A DNA stretch of 64,000 nucleotides from CAIWHR01 sp963708855 (GCA_963708855.1 CAVPUM010000011.1:68294-132293); one strand, 5' to 3'. Shown: positions 50,911 through 60,076, numbered from the stretch's first letter. The notes: a model not told the origin generated them from the sequence alone. Program-made: numbers and translations.

Positions 50911-50928
50911 ACCGTGGCGTTGCTGTAA
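50707..50928 (+). pseudogene. NERD-domain helicase, N-terminal fragment (partial duplicate)
   Basis: 73 residues starting MARTLPDGWEALEAAGAAPF and reading through YSVFGEVDFIVVGPQGQV before diverging to TVALL and a stop. It is the same as the first 68 residues of the NERD helicase at 58082. The 204-base match 50707-50910 / 58082-58285 ends abruptly in the middle of the nuclease motif. The intact start suggests the short product could still be made. Confidence 0.9.
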
Positions 50929-50961
50929 ACCGTGTAACGCGCATCTCCGAAGAACCGCAGA

Positions 50962-51939
50962 ATGACCAAGCTCCTTCTCATCGACATCAACGTGCTCGGC
51001 ATCGGCGCGATGCGGGAGTACGACTACCGGGACCGGCGTCACCGGGGCAAGGCCACCGGGGCGATTCACGGCACCTTCGACAAGCTGGCATCGCTGCTGG
51101 AGGACCACGCTGATCACCTGCCATTGGTTCTGTGGGACGACCGCTGCCGGTGGCGCGAGGCGATCCTCCCGCAGTACAAGCGACACCGCTGGGAAACGCC
51201 CGAGCAACTGGCGTTCCTGGAGAGCTACCTCGCCCAGGCTGCGGTGGTGCGGAAACTGCTGGGCCACCTCGGAGTACCGCAGGTCTTCTGCCCGGACTTC
51301 GAGGCGGACGACCTCGCCGGCGTCATCTGCCGTGGCGCGGATCCGGCGTGGCAGATCACGCTGGCGACCTCGGATACCGATTGGTATCAGGCAATCCGCA
51401 AGAACGTGACCTGGCGGTCCCCTCGCACCGGCAAGATCGTTCGCGAGAGTGACCTCGCCGACGTCGAGCTGATCGCGGAGGGGCCCTTCCATTCCACCGA
51501 TCACTACGTCTGCGCGAAGGCGCTGGCGGGGGACACCGCCGACGGTATCCCCGGCGTGAAGGGCGTCGGCCTCAAGACGGCGGCCCGGATCATCAGGGAC
51601 CATGGCTCGGTCGAGGCCCTCTGGGCAAGACACGATGCGGGAGAGGCGATCAAGGGCGTGGCACTGCAAAGGGCAGCGGGTCCGGAGTGCCGGGCCGACT
51701 ACTTCCGGAACCTCAGGCTGATCGACTGGCGGCTGGCGCCGCCGTTGCGTAACGACTTCGAGTTCGCGCTTCAAGCGCCGGAACCCGCGGCGTTTGCGCA
51801 GCTCTGTGGCTACTGGGACCTGACCGGTGTTGACGAGGCGTGGCGGGGGTTCTCGATCCCGCGGAAGGAAGCGCACGGCGTCATCGCGAATGTCCGGGGC
51901 GTTCTGGAACGCGCGGCAACCCTCGGCAGCGTGGCTTGA
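50962..51939 (+). CDS. Stand-alone 5'-3' exonuclease (FEN/PolI 5'-nuclease family)
   Basis: 325 residues, intact. Metal-binding motifs: LLLIDINVLGIGA, PLVLWDD, FEADDLAGVI, LATSDTDWYQ and GDTADGIPGVKGVGLKTA (helix-hairpin-helix). The family cleaves 5' flaps; phage versions (T4 RNase H, T7 gp6-like) stand alone as here, while the bacterial one is usually fused to DNA polymerase I. It sits between the NERD fragment and the DUF2779 remnant, suggesting phage or plasmid origin. Confidence 0.88.
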   Translation: MTKLLLIDINVLGIGAMREYDYRDRRHRGKATGAIHGTFDKLASLLEDHADHLPLVLWDDRCRWREAILPQYKRHRWETPEQLAFLESYLAQAAVVRKLLGHLGVPQVFCPDFEADDLAGVICRGADPAWQITLATSDTDWYQAIRKNVTWRSPRTGKIVRESDLADVELIAEGPFHSTDHYVCAKALAGDTADGIPGVKGVGLKTAARIIRDHGSVEALWARHDAGEAIKGVALQRAAGPECRADYFRNLRLIDWRLAPPLRNDFEFALQAPEPAAFAQLCGYWDLTGVDEAWRGFSIPRKEAHGVIANVRGVLERAATLGSVA

Positions 51940-52016
51940 CCGACGCGGATCACCCTCAAATCTGCGAAGGCCCGCCGGTGCCCGCTGCGTCGCCGCAGCC
52001 CGGCCACAACTCAGGA

Positions 52017-52190
52017 TTACCCGCTCGCGGGGATGTCCTGAGGCGTGGCAGCAGACTCGGAATCGGCACCGGCGAAGAACTCCGCCAACCGGACCATCGC
52101 CAGCGTGTCTCTCTCGCAGTAAGTGAGGAGCGCATTCTCAAGCACCTTGCACCGCTCGGCGGGAGTCACGGGATCAATCAAGCCCGATCG
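52017..52190 (-). pseudogene. DUF2779 nuclease C-terminal fragment
   Basis: Minus-strand reading IDPVTPAERCKVLENALLTY, then CERDTLAMVRLAEFFAGADS, matches the last 45 residues of the DUF2779 protein at 48402 (DPATPSERRRVLENALLTYC). DNA similarity runs over about 146 bases (52036-52181 versus 48406-48553). The start of the gene is missing, and the fragment points the same way as the complete gene. Confidence 0.88.
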
Positions 52191-52256
52191 ACGTTCGCAG
52201 CACGTCGTACGCCAGCGGCTTTGACTTGTACGTCGGTCATCTGCCAGCATCCCCGT

Positions 52257-53045
52257 ATGCCACCTCGTCGGAAGAAGCATCTACTGCGCGAACTCGCCGG
52301 CCTCCCGTGGTGGGTCAGCGTGATCGTTGCCGTGATCGTCTACGTGGCGATTCGGTGGGTGCTTCCGACCATTGGCGGATCCAACGCAGCCATGCGTGCG
52401 TTGGGTGAGGGTTTGCGCGACAAGGCATGGATGTTCGCCATGCCGTTCGTCTTGGTCGCCGGTGTAGCCGCGGTCAATGCCTGGTACCGCCGACACTTGC
52501 TCGATGCCCAGAGTGGGGTCGAGAGCCTTCGGGCCATGACCTGGCAGGACTTTGAACGCCTCGTTGGCGAGGCGTACCGACGCCAGGGCTACGTGGTTGA
52601 AGAGTTCGGTGGGTCGGCGCCGGACGGCGGTGTCGACCTGGTGCTGCATCGAGCCGGCGGCAAGGTAGTGGTGCAATGCAAGCGCTGGAAGTCGACCCAG
52701 GTCGGCGTCGCGTTGATTCGCGAGTTCTTTGGCGTGACCATTGCCGAAAGGGCCGAACGTGGCATCTTCGTGACCACCGGTACGTTTACACCCGACGCGG
52801 CCGAATTCGCACGCGGCAAGCCTCTCGAGCTGGTGGATGGAACGCGCCTCGCTGCGCTGGTCGCGGGGTTGCAACCCAACAAGACAATACCAGCGGAGAC
52901 TGCTGCACTCGTGTGTCCGAAATGCGGCGGTGAAATGGCCCGCCGGCTCGCCAAGCGGGGAGCCAATGCCGGGGGCGAGTTCTGGGGTTGCGTGCGCTAC
53001 CCCAAGTGTTCCGGGACGCGCGACATCGGGGCAAGGGCGGGTTAG
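52257..53045 (+). CDS. Membrane-anchored Mrr-type restriction endonuclease with topoisomerase zinc finger
   Basis: 262 residues, intact. Two hydrophobic helices (about 16-37 and 59-75) anchor the N-terminus. The Mrr_cat domain follows: FERLVGEAYRRQGYVVEEFG, then DGGVDLVLHR and VVVQCKRWKS, the D...QxK active site. A C4 zinc finger closes the protein (CPKCGGEMARRL, FWGCVRYPKC). ATG 52257 was chosen because upstream codons belong to the DUF2779 remnant antisense. By family it cuts foreign or methylated DNA; membrane attachment suggests surveillance of entering DNA. Confidence 0.88.
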   Translation: MPPRRKKHLLRELAGLPWWVSVIVAVIVYVAIRWVLPTIGGSNAAMRALGEGLRDKAWMFAMPFVLVAGVAAVNAWYRRHLLDAQSGVESLRAMTWQDFERLVGEAYRRQGYVVEEFGGSAPDGGVDLVLHRAGGKVVVQCKRWKSTQVGVALIREFFGVTIAERAERGIFVTTGTFTPDAAEFARGKPLELVDGTRLAALVAGLQPNKTIPAETAALVCPKCGGEMARRLAKRGANAGGEFWGCVRYPKCSGTRDIGARAG

Positions 53046-53209
53046 CTCTTCGAGCTGCGCCCGCCGATCTCGTCCCCAACGCGCACCACGATTTTTTCGG
53101 GATCTGCAGGGGCAACGCAATAACCCCACTCGTCCGAATGCGGCAGCGCCTCGGTCATCGCGTTCAATTGCTCAATCGGGTGCACATTCCCTGCTGGTCG
53201 ATGGGCCAC
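53042..53209 (-). CDS. Possible C-terminal fragment of an unrecognised protein
   Basis: A minus-strand frame from GTG 53209 reads VAHRPAGNVHPIEQLNAMTE, then ALPHSDEWGYCVAPADPEKI and VVRVGDEIGGRSSKS. Codon use is like a real gene and the open frame extends upstream to about 53266. I do not recognise the family. It converges on the Mrr gene with overlapping stops. It may be a remnant. Confidence 0.4.
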   Translation of the reverse strand: MAHRPAGNVHPIEQLNAMTEALPHSDEWGYCVAPADPEKIVVRVGDEIGGRSSKS

Positions 53210-53268
53210 ACTTACCGCCCGGTTCGCGGCATCAGCGAAATGGGTCGCAGACGCAGCATAATGACACC

Positions 53269-53937
53269 GTGATACAGCCCGAACCCGAAGGCGACGACGT
53301 CCGAGCCGAAGTACTCCGACTGTTCGAGCGATCGGATGCGTTGCAGACAGCCGTCAGCGCTGTACTCGCGCAGGCTACCCCGCCGTCGACGCGGAAGGGA
53401 TTGCTGGCTACCAGCATGGGTGTGGTGTCATTGGAGCACTGGGGTGCCCAGCGCCTTCTTCTGCGAGAAGGTCTTTGCGTCACGGGGTTTGCCTTGGTTC
53501 GACTTCAGTTTGAAGCGGTCGTGCGTGCGATTTGGATCCTCGAATGCGCTAAGGACGAATGGCTGGAGCGCTTCGTCGCACCCATGGCGGACGGGCAGCT
53601 CGAGGAGCCGGTGCTGGGCCCCCCGGTCCCTGCCATGCTGTCCGCAATTGTGATGACGGCGCCAGTTATCGCTGGGATGCTGTCGCAACTGAAGGACGGG
53701 GCCTGGGCTCCGATGCACTCCTACGTGCATGGCGGCGTGCGACCCATAGCTCATACACTCGCGGGGGCGACTTATTACCAGGTGTCAGCCGTCCTCAGAA
53801 ATGCCAACGGGCTGGGGCTTATGGCAGTGAACGCGATGACCGTCGCTTTCCAGGACCCTCGACTCGGCGGCTTCGTCGCCCACCTGCAGCGAACGTACGG
53901 CGACTGCTTGCCGCCGCCGAAGGCGTTATCTCCTTGA
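53269..53937 (+). CDS. DUF6988-like protein
   Basis: 222 residues from a GTG. The sequence is mostly helical, with VSLEHWGAQRLLLREGLCVT, LVRLQFEAVVRAIWILECAK and MHSYVHGGVRPIAHTLAGAT. The arrangement of LEH, LRxQ(F/Y)EA and H-containing helices matches DUF6988 as I recall it; function unknown. The start is set by the frame and the position right after the intergenic fragment. Intact, of lower similarity to any known system. Confidence 0.55.
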   Translation: MIQPEPEGDDVRAEVLRLFERSDALQTAVSAVLAQATPPSTRKGLLATSMGVVSLEHWGAQRLLLREGLCVTGFALVRLQFEAVVRAIWILECAKDEWLERFVAPMADGQLEEPVLGPPVPAMLSAIVMTAPVIAGMLSQLKDGAWAPMHSYVHGGVRPIAHTLAGATYYQVSAVLRNANGLGLMAVNAMTVAFQDPRLGGFVAHLQRTYGDCLPPPKALSP

Positions 53938-54059
53938 GGGGGCACTTGGTCCTCAGCCCTGCCAATCACCAGCACGTACGAAGTCCGTCGCCCTCCTACT
54001 TGCGCACTGCGTCGCTGCTCGGGTTCTTTGGCCGCTCGCCCTGCGGTAGGATGTCTACC

Positions 54060-54260
54060 ATGCGACGGGTCTTGATCGTTATCGGGGCGGTTCTACTCCT
54101 GGTTGGGCTGGCGTGGCCGTGGCTTTCCAGGCTCGGGCTTGGGCGCCTACCGGGAGACATTCGCATCGAAACGGACCACGGCGGCTTCTACTTCCCGATC
54201 ATGACCTGCGTGATCATCTCCGTGGTCGTCTCGCTTGTCATTTGGTTAATTCGCCGCTAG
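54060..54260 (+). CDS. DUF2905 family small membrane protein
   Basis: 66 residues with two transmembrane helices: VLIVIGAVLLLVGLAWPWL, then the conserved loop LGRLPGDIRIE and FYFPIMTCVIISVVVSLVIW. These are the defining features of DUF2905. ATG 54060 has GGTAGG 9 bases upstream; ATG 54051 is too near it. Function unknown. Confidence 0.85.
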   Translation: MRRVLIVIGAVLLLVGLAWPWLSRLGLGRLPGDIRIETDHGGFYFPIMTCVIISVVVSLVIWLIRR

Positions 54261-54445
54261 CGAGCACGCATCCGTAGCGCCAATACCCGAGACCGGTGCA
54301 ATGCCGTTAGCAAGGAGACGTGTGCATCGTCGGTCCTGCACGCTTCGTAATACGGTAATATCATTTTTGCAATGGCACGGAGACTGGCGATGACGACGTG
54401 GCCGCGACTTTCGCTCGCCCTAGTGTGCCGCGTTAATCAGCCAAC
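54261..54445. other. Intergenic, no gene seen
   Basis: About 185 bases with lower GC than the surroundings. Nothing convincing: no terminator hairpin or promoter boxes stood out. Confidence 0.3.
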
Positions 54446-54898
54446 ATGAAAGTCAACGTTGAACGCTCGAGTTGCACACATACCATGCCGCCGAACTTAA
54501 TAGAAACTGCTTGGGACGACCGTGCCGTGGAAACGCTGGTTGATGAGGCCATTGCCAGCGGTCGCACGAAGATCAAGGCTTCGCGAATGAAGCTCGGCGA
54601 CTACAACGGTTTCTCAGGCGAACTGCGCGTGCTAGCAGACAGAAAGATCAAGATAGCAATCGACCTTCGGCTAATACCAAAACCTAAGAAATGCAGTGTT
54701 TGCGGAACAACAGAAGGTCGTCTCGACTACCACAATGAGGACTATAGTCGTCCCCTCCAGACCGTTGCGATTTGTATGAAGTGCCATCTGGCGTTGCATA
54801 ATCGGGATCGTTCACCAGGTTGGGCCGCAAATTGGGAGAAGCGAGTAGAGGCATATGGAGATGGAACCAAATGGTTCGAGTACATCTCGCGCAAATGA
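54446..54898 (+). CDS. HNH-like zinc-binding protein
   Basis: 150 residues with low-GC codon use compared with neighbours, suggesting transfer. The C-terminal half has CSVCGTTEGRLDYHNEDYSR followed by TVAICMKCHLALHNRDRS, a CxxC...CxxCH arrangement with His residues like HNH endonucleases. The N-terminal half (WDDRAVETLVDEAIASGRTK) is not recognised. It could be a nuclease, but the catalytic His/Asn pattern is incomplete. Confidence 0.55.
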   Translation: MKVNVERSSCTHTMPPNLIETAWDDRAVETLVDEAIASGRTKIKASRMKLGDYNGFSGELRVLADRKIKIAIDLRLIPKPKKCSVCGTTEGRLDYHNEDYSRPLQTVAICMKCHLALHNRDRSPGWAANWEKRVEAYGDGTKWFEYISRK

Positions 54899-55027
54899 AG
54901 ACAGGTGTTCCCGAGCCGCGATGGTCAAGTGCCGACACGGGCACGAGCGGGCATGGCGTTATCCCCAGTTCGGAATTCCTGGTGCCGGGTACTGCCAGCC
55001 GGGCGTCCGTCGAGTGAGGCCGGTGGT

Positions 55028-55771
55028 CTAGGCCTCAACGGCGACGTAGACGCCGTTGTGGTCGCTCATTGGCCCGGTCGGGGCTCGCCCCTCCCATGCG
55101 CCGACACCGGTGACGGTGACGCGGTCGCCGTGGTTCTCGGAGAAGCAGATGTGGTCGACAGAGTGACGAGTTTCCAGCTCCCCACTCGCACAGAAGTCCC
55201 GGGAGGTGAGGCAAGTCAGCGCAGCTTCTTGAAGCGCGGTACGGAGAAGCTTGTCTGATTGCGCCTCAGTGGAGCGCATCGAATTGTCAAGGCTCTGATT
55301 GAAGTCGCCGGCTACGCAGAGTAGGTCCCCAGGAAAACGGCGGCGCAGAGTCGCCCAATCGCTTCCCTGCTCCACGATCTGCTCCCGGTGCAACTCCCAG
55401 TTCTTGCCGCTGCTGTCAGGCCGACGATCGCCGAAGTAGGTGATGATGCTGGCGTACACGGTCATCGGACCCCACGGAGCGCACACACGCGCGCAGACCG
55501 CGAAGCGGTCGTTACATGTCGGAATCGTTTCCAAAATCGGCCAACGCGAGTGTATTGCCGCGCAGCTTTCTCCAGCGCGGTGGTAGTCGGGTATCGGCTT
55601 CGTCCTCTCGGAATTGAATCCTGGGACGGCAATTGATTCGTGGGTCTCGGTCAAGATCCACAGGTCAGCGCCGATCTCGCTGATCTTCGCCAGCTGGCGC
55701 CGGGCGACCACCCCCGTGTTGCCCCGCGGCCGCTCGAGGTTCCAAGTCGCGATTCTGTGCGCGGTTGGCAT
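55028..55771 (-). CDS. Endonuclease/exonuclease/phosphatase family protein
   Basis: 247 residues. EEP fold motifs: HRIATWNLERPRGN at the start, LWILTETHES (metal-binding Glu), VAGDFNQSLDN and SDHNGVYVAVE (catalytic His). ATG 55771 has GGAG upstream and begins at the first strand; an upstream ATG at 55822 would add 17 residues. Family members cleave DNA, RNA or phosphodiesters; the substrate is unknown. Confidence 0.85.
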   Translation of the reverse strand: MPTAHRIATWNLERPRGNTGVVARRQLAKISEIGADLWILTETHESIAVPGFNSERTKPIPDYHRAGESCAAIHSRWPILETIPTCNDRFAVCARVCAPWGPMTVYASIITYFGDRRPDSSGKNWELHREQIVEQGSDWATLRRRFPGDLLCVAGDFNQSLDNSMRSTEAQSDKLLRTALQEAALTCLTSRDFCASGELETRHSVDHICFSENHGDRVTVTGVGAWEGRAPTGPMSDHNGVYVAVEA

Positions 55772-55836
55772 CAAATCTCCAGGGTTAGACTTGATCGATT
55801 GGATCGCGCACGGCTCGCTCATCCGTTGCCGAACGA

Positions 55837-56229
55837 TCAGTCATACATGGTTACCGATCCGTCGGGATCCGGCTCCAACTCAGTTGAGCGGCATTTCGGG
55901 CAACGCGGCGGCGCATCGAACCGGAACCGTCCGCCGCAGTTATGCCGCTTCAAAGACGTTTCGACCGCCGCGTGATACTCCGGCTCCGACAGTGGCGGGC
56001 CCGAATACTCCGCTTTGACTTGAAGATCGTGCTGTCGCGAAATGATCGCATACGCCCCTGGCAACCCCTTGAGATATGCCGAGTGCAGGTCGCCGAGTTC
56101 ATCGAAGCCAATGCTCTTGGTCCAACCGCAGCGGTCGCAGTGGAGCAGGTGAAAGAAGAATCCGCCACCTTCGTTAACCCCGAAGTGGTGCCGACAGTTC
56201 GCGCAAATCATGCTCCTTGAACTGCCCAT
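55837..56229 (-). CDS. Protein with two zinc ribbons
   Basis: 130 residues. The N-terminal ribbon has CANCRHHFG and HCDRCGW; the C-terminal one has HNCGGRFRF and PPRCPKCRSTEL. The middle is helical. No family name is recognised; it may bind nucleic acid or be a chaperone-like adaptor. ATG 56211 (MICANC) is an alternative start with AAGGAG next to it. Followed on the same strand by the EEP gene. Confidence 0.6.
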   Translation of the reverse strand: MGSSRSMICANCRHHFGVNEGGGFFFHLLHCDRCGWTKSIGFDELGDLHSAYLKGLPGAYAIISRQHDLQVKAEYSGPPLSEPEYHAAVETSLKRHNCGGRFRFDAPPRCPKCRSTELEPDPDGSVTMYD

Positions 56230-56274
56230 GCCATACTCGCTCGTCGTTGTACGCGCCCGGGTGATTCACCAAAA

Positions 56275-57117
56275 TCAAGCACCTGTTGGTGTGACTTGCG
56301 GTCGCGGCAGGTCCGGCGTTCGCCCGGTCCGCGCGGTGATCGTCGAGGCAGTCGGCATGCCGAGCACGTCGATGACCGTCGAAGACACCATGCTCGCCAC
56401 CTTGACAATCCTGACCGGGGACGGCCACTCACGTCGGAAGTAGCCGATCTCGGCTGCCTTCCAGCCGAGGGCCAGAAGTCGCTTGCTCTGCTTCGTGGCG
56501 TAGCCGGCGACCGTCTCGGCCAGCAGCGTGTCCGTGCTGTCGACGGTGAGGGCAACGTAGTAATCGGGGTGATCGCGGGCCGAGAGCACCAGGACGGTCC
56601 ACCGGTCGATGAGCAAATGCGCGATCAAGCCAGAAACCTCGGTGACGAGCTCCTCGCGGTTTGCATAGCGCAGCACGGGCTGGTCACTGCCGAGCGCGAC
56701 ACCGCCGTCGTCGCCAAGTGGGGGGTGGAGGATGGCAATCGCTCCGCGTTCCACATCAGACACATCTGGTGTCTCGGCCGCCGCTTGCGCGACACCAAGT
56801 GCCAGCTGTGCGAGGTCTCGTAATGCTCGCTCAGACTGCTCGGCCTTGGCGATCGCGAGCCCGGCAGCTGCATTCACTGCCCGCGCGGCGCTCTGGATCC
56901 CCGGGATTGCCTTCAGCAGGTCGTCATCTGCCGTCTGTTGCAGCGCCTCGAGCGCAAGTTGTGATCGTGCTGCACCAGAGTCGGCGGCACGTCGGGCAAC
57001 GACGCGGCCCGTGCGCAGAGTCGCTACCAGTTCGTCGAACCCGGGGGCCGCGGGCGGACTTCCTGTTTTCGGCTCGAGCACCGGGACGAGGAGCCGAATC
57101 AGACCTTCGCCCATCAT
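56275..57117 (-). CDS. Unrecognised protein with TY-Chap-like C-terminus
   Basis: About 280 residues from the MMGEGLIRLLVPVLEPKTG start. A helical N-terminal half (LATLRTGRVVARRAADSG, alanine-rich) precedes a C-terminal domain with VTEVSGLIAHLLIDRWTVLV, YVALTVDSTDTLL and RLLALGWKAAEIGYFRREWP. The last resembles YbjN/type III chaperone-like (TY-Chap) domains, which I cannot confirm. Intact, same strand as the zinc-ribbon and EEP genes. Confidence 0.45.
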   Translation of the reverse strand: MMGEGLIRLLVPVLEPKTGSPPAAPGFDELVATLRTGRVVARRAADSGAARSQLALEALQQTADDDLLKAIPGIQSAARAVNAAAGLAIAKAEQSERALRDLAQLALGVAQAAAETPDVSDVERGAIAILHPPLGDDGGVALGSDQPVLRYANREELVTEVSGLIAHLLIDRWTVLVLSARDHPDYYVALTVDSTDTLLAETVAGYATKQSKRLLALGWKAAEIGYFRREWPSPVRIVKVASMVSSTVIDVLGMPTASTITARTGRTPDLPRPQVTPTGA

Positions 57118-57317
57118 CCCGGCGCGAGTCGCACGGGCCGCGCCGTCATGTCCGGGCTGGACTCCCTCGCGCACCAGCGACACTGTCGGACGCCATTTAT
57201 TCTGGGCATGATCAAGATTCCGTGTTGCGATTCGGAATGCCATTGGATCCTTCCAAGGTGTGGTCGAACAGGAGGGAGCGGAGCGCTCGGGACGAGGGGC
57301 GAACAGCAGCCAACCGC

Positions 57318-57849
57318 CTACGGTCGCGCGGCATAAGCTGCGTCAAAAAGCTCTTCCAATCGAGGATGTACACCACGCACACCATCCACGACCTGCTTAG
57401 CCCAGTCGAAGTACTCGCGGCGGCGCTGGAGCGGCCAATCGTGTGGTGGGATCGACGCCACGTCACGCAGGTTGCAGATCTTGTCGGCGAGCTTTACGAG
57501 TTGCGCGCGCTTTGACAAGTGGGGCGCGTGCTCAATCTGCAACGCCTTCCGTCTTGGTTTGGGAAGCGATTTGTCATCAGTGACTTCGGCCACCGTCTCT
57601 GCAATAGGTAGGCCAAAACGCTCCCTTAGCTCCTCAAACGAGGTTTCCGTGTCCTCAAGCGTGTCATGCAGTATTGCTGCGATCAGACTGATCGTCATGC
57701 ATCTTAGCTTCGATCGCCAGGACATGTGCTAACGCAATCGGGTGGTTGATGTAGGGGCTGGCCTCGACGTTCTTGCGTCGCTGATTGCGGTGCTTATGGG
57801 CAGCGAATGCGATCGCATCAATTAGGGCGGCTGGTGCAAGGGTCGGCAT
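57318..57849 (-). CDS. MESH1-like HD-domain (p)ppGpp hydrolase; frameshifted
   Basis: About 177 codons. AFAAHKHRNQRRK and PYINHPIALAHVL hold the first metal-binding His residues; after a frame change near 57700 come LIAAILHDTLEDTETSFEEL (HD motif), EVTDDKSLPKPRRK and RAQLVKLADKICNLRDVAS, ending QVVDGVRGVHPRLEEL. It is the hydrolase-only domain of RelA/SpoT proteins, which removes the 3'-pyrophosphate of alarmones. A second, truncated copy of different sequence lies at 60842. Confidence 0.82.
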
Positions 57850-58081
57850 GGTGTCTGATTGTGCGCCCTAAATGGGAGAAGGACTGCCACTACCAGGACT
57901 AAGGACGCCGAAGTCCACGCTCACAAACGATGCCGCGTCCAACGCCAAGGTTCGGAGTGCTTGGAATGAGGAGCTAACCGCCCGCAATTCGGTAGAGTTC
58001 TTCGTTTATCGGTACCAAGTTCCGCGCTTGGGGTCCGATGATAGGGGAATCGCGGCAACTCGACGAATCAGGAGTACGCGC
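57850..58081. other. Intergenic between HD hydrolase and NERD helicase
   Basis: 232 bases between divergent genes. No promoter could be assigned with confidence. An open frame continuous with the helicase start runs through it but lacks a credible start context. Confidence 0.3.
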
Positions 58082-59726
58082 ATGGCCCGCACTCTCCCGG
58101 ACGGCTGGGAAGCGCTGGAAGCCGCCGGCGCGGCCCCCTTCGAGATCGCGACGCTGCGCCGTCTCGCCGCCGAGCTCCCGGACGACCACGCCGTCTTCCA
58201 CGGCGTCCACTGGACGCGCCTCGATCACGGCTATTCGGTCTTCGGCGAGATCGACTTCATCGTCGTCGGGCCGCAGGGGCAGGTCGTGCTGATCGAGCAG
58301 AAGAGCGGGCCGCTGGAGGAGACGCCGGACGGGCTCGTCAAGCACTACACCGGACAAGCCCAAGAGCGTGGCCCGCCAGATCCAGCGCTCGATCGACTCG
58401 CTGCAGTCCCGCTTCCAGCAGGGGCATGCCGGCCAGCGCCTGGCGCTCGACTACCTGCTGTACTGCCCCGACTACCGCGTGCGCAGTCCCGCGACCGCCG
58501 GCATCGCCCCCGAGCGCATCGTCGATGCCGGGCAGGCCGACCGGCTCGCGGCCATCGTCGCCACGATGCTCGCGGCGCAGCCGCCGGCGCCGGGCGTGAC
58601 CAACGCCGCGGTGCACGCCTTTCTCGCGGACGAGCTGGAGCTGGCCCTCGATCCCAGCGCGCTCGTCGGCCAGGCGCGGACCTGGGTCACGCGGTTGTCG
58701 GGCGGCCTCGCGACGTGGGCGCGGCGGCTCGAGTTCGAGCCGTTCCGGTTGCGCGTCATCGGCACCGCGGGCTCGGGCAAGACGCAGCTGGCGCTGCGCG
58801 TGCTGGAAGACGCCGCCGCGAAGGGGCAGCGCGCGCAGTACGTCTGCTTCAACCGGCCGCTGGCGGATCATCTGGCGCGGCTCGCGCCCGCCGACCGTCA
58901 AGGTGACGACCTTCCACATGCTGGGCGATCAGCGCCTGCGCGCCGAGGGCCATCCGCCGGACTTTCCGGCAGCCGGGCGTGTTCGACCAGCTCGCGGACG
59001 CCTACATCCGCACGCCGCCGTCGCCGGACGATCTGCTCGACGTGCTGGTCGTCGACGAGGGACAGGATTTCGCGCAGGCGTGGGCGGATGCGCTGCTGGC
59101 GCATCTCAAGCCGGACGGCAAGGCGTGGTGGCTCGAAGACCCGATGCAGAACCTCTACGACCAGCCGCGCGTCGAGCTGCCGGGATGGGTGACGCTGCGC
59201 GCGGACGTCAACTACCGGACGCCGCGGGATGTCCTGCGCGACATCGGTCTGTTCATCGATGCCGGCGAGCGCGTCGAAGCCGGCGGGTCCGCTGGACGGT
59301 GACGGCATCGACATCGCCACCTATACCGATTTCGCGGGGCTCAAGGATGCGACCCTCGCCGCGATCGGCCGGGCGCGGCAGGCGGGCTTCAAGAACGGCG
59401 ACATCGCCGTGCTGACCTATTGCGGGCGCGAGCGATCGGCGCTGATGCCCTTCGATCGGCTCGGCGGCTACACGCTGCGCCGCTTCGACGGCACCTACGA
59501 CGACGCGGGAAATCCGGTGTTCCAGGAGGGCGACATCCTGGTCGAGACCGTCTTCCGCTTCAAGGGCCAGTCGGCGCCTTGCATCATCCTGACCGAGATC
59601 GACTTCGAGGCGCTCGACGAGCGGGTGGCACGCCGGCTCTATGTCGGGGCGACGCGGGCGAGCATGCAGTTGTCGATGGTGATGAGCGAAAGGGCGGCGA
59701 GCCAGTTGCTGGCGAGAATTGCGTAG
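58082..59726 (+). CDS. NERD nuclease domain-UvrD/PIF1-like helicase; frameshifted
   Basis: About 548 codons. The N-terminal NERD domain has HGYSVFGEIDFIVVGPQG and VVLIEQKSG (nuclease-like E...QK). The helicase core has Walker A IGTAGSGKTQLAL, Walker B VLVVDEGQDF, and C-terminal VETVFRFKGQSAPCIIL and RLYVGATRASMQLSM (UvrD-like motifs V-VI). Frame changes near 58357, 58903, 58975 and 59290. Such NERD-helicases act in DNA repair or anti-phage defence. Its first 68 codons are duplicated at 50707. Confidence 0.85.
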
Positions 59727-59804
59727 GTCCTGTTTTCCACGCGGTAGCTTTCAGTGAATGTAGTTCAACCTGTTACCCATTTCACTTTCGAGGCGAACAA
59801 GATC

Positions 59805-59876
59805 ATGCCGAATGCCGCAACCGATCTGCCGGACGTCAAGTGCCCGGAGTGTAACGGGATACTCTCCGCGCGATAA
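59805..59876 (+). other. Short reading frame with a CxxC pair
   Basis: 23 codons, MPNAATDLPDVKCPECNGIL then SAR and stop. It looks like the start of a zinc-ribbon protein, with the rest lost or frameshifted; 59877-60076 shows only fragments in shifting frames. Could equally be meaningless. Confidence 0.3.
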
Positions 59877-60076
59877 ATCGCAAGGGATGATCAGGCCGTG
59901 GATGAAGAATGGTCCCAATGGCGCCGTCGGTGTGAGCTACACGGGATTGCGTTTTCGAATGCGAGGTGCGATCCGGTAAGATCTATCGTACTCCGAGCAG
60001 AACGTTCCTACTCAGGTTCACGCGCGCTTGTCGAGACGCTGGGCGGGGCACTCAACATAACCAACCTGGCCAATAA

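Noticed and set aside
59877..60076. A 72-codon frame beginning near 59898
   Set aside because: It changes character along its length and seems to combine fragments of a zinc-ribbon gene and the nuclease gene; no single protein is supported.
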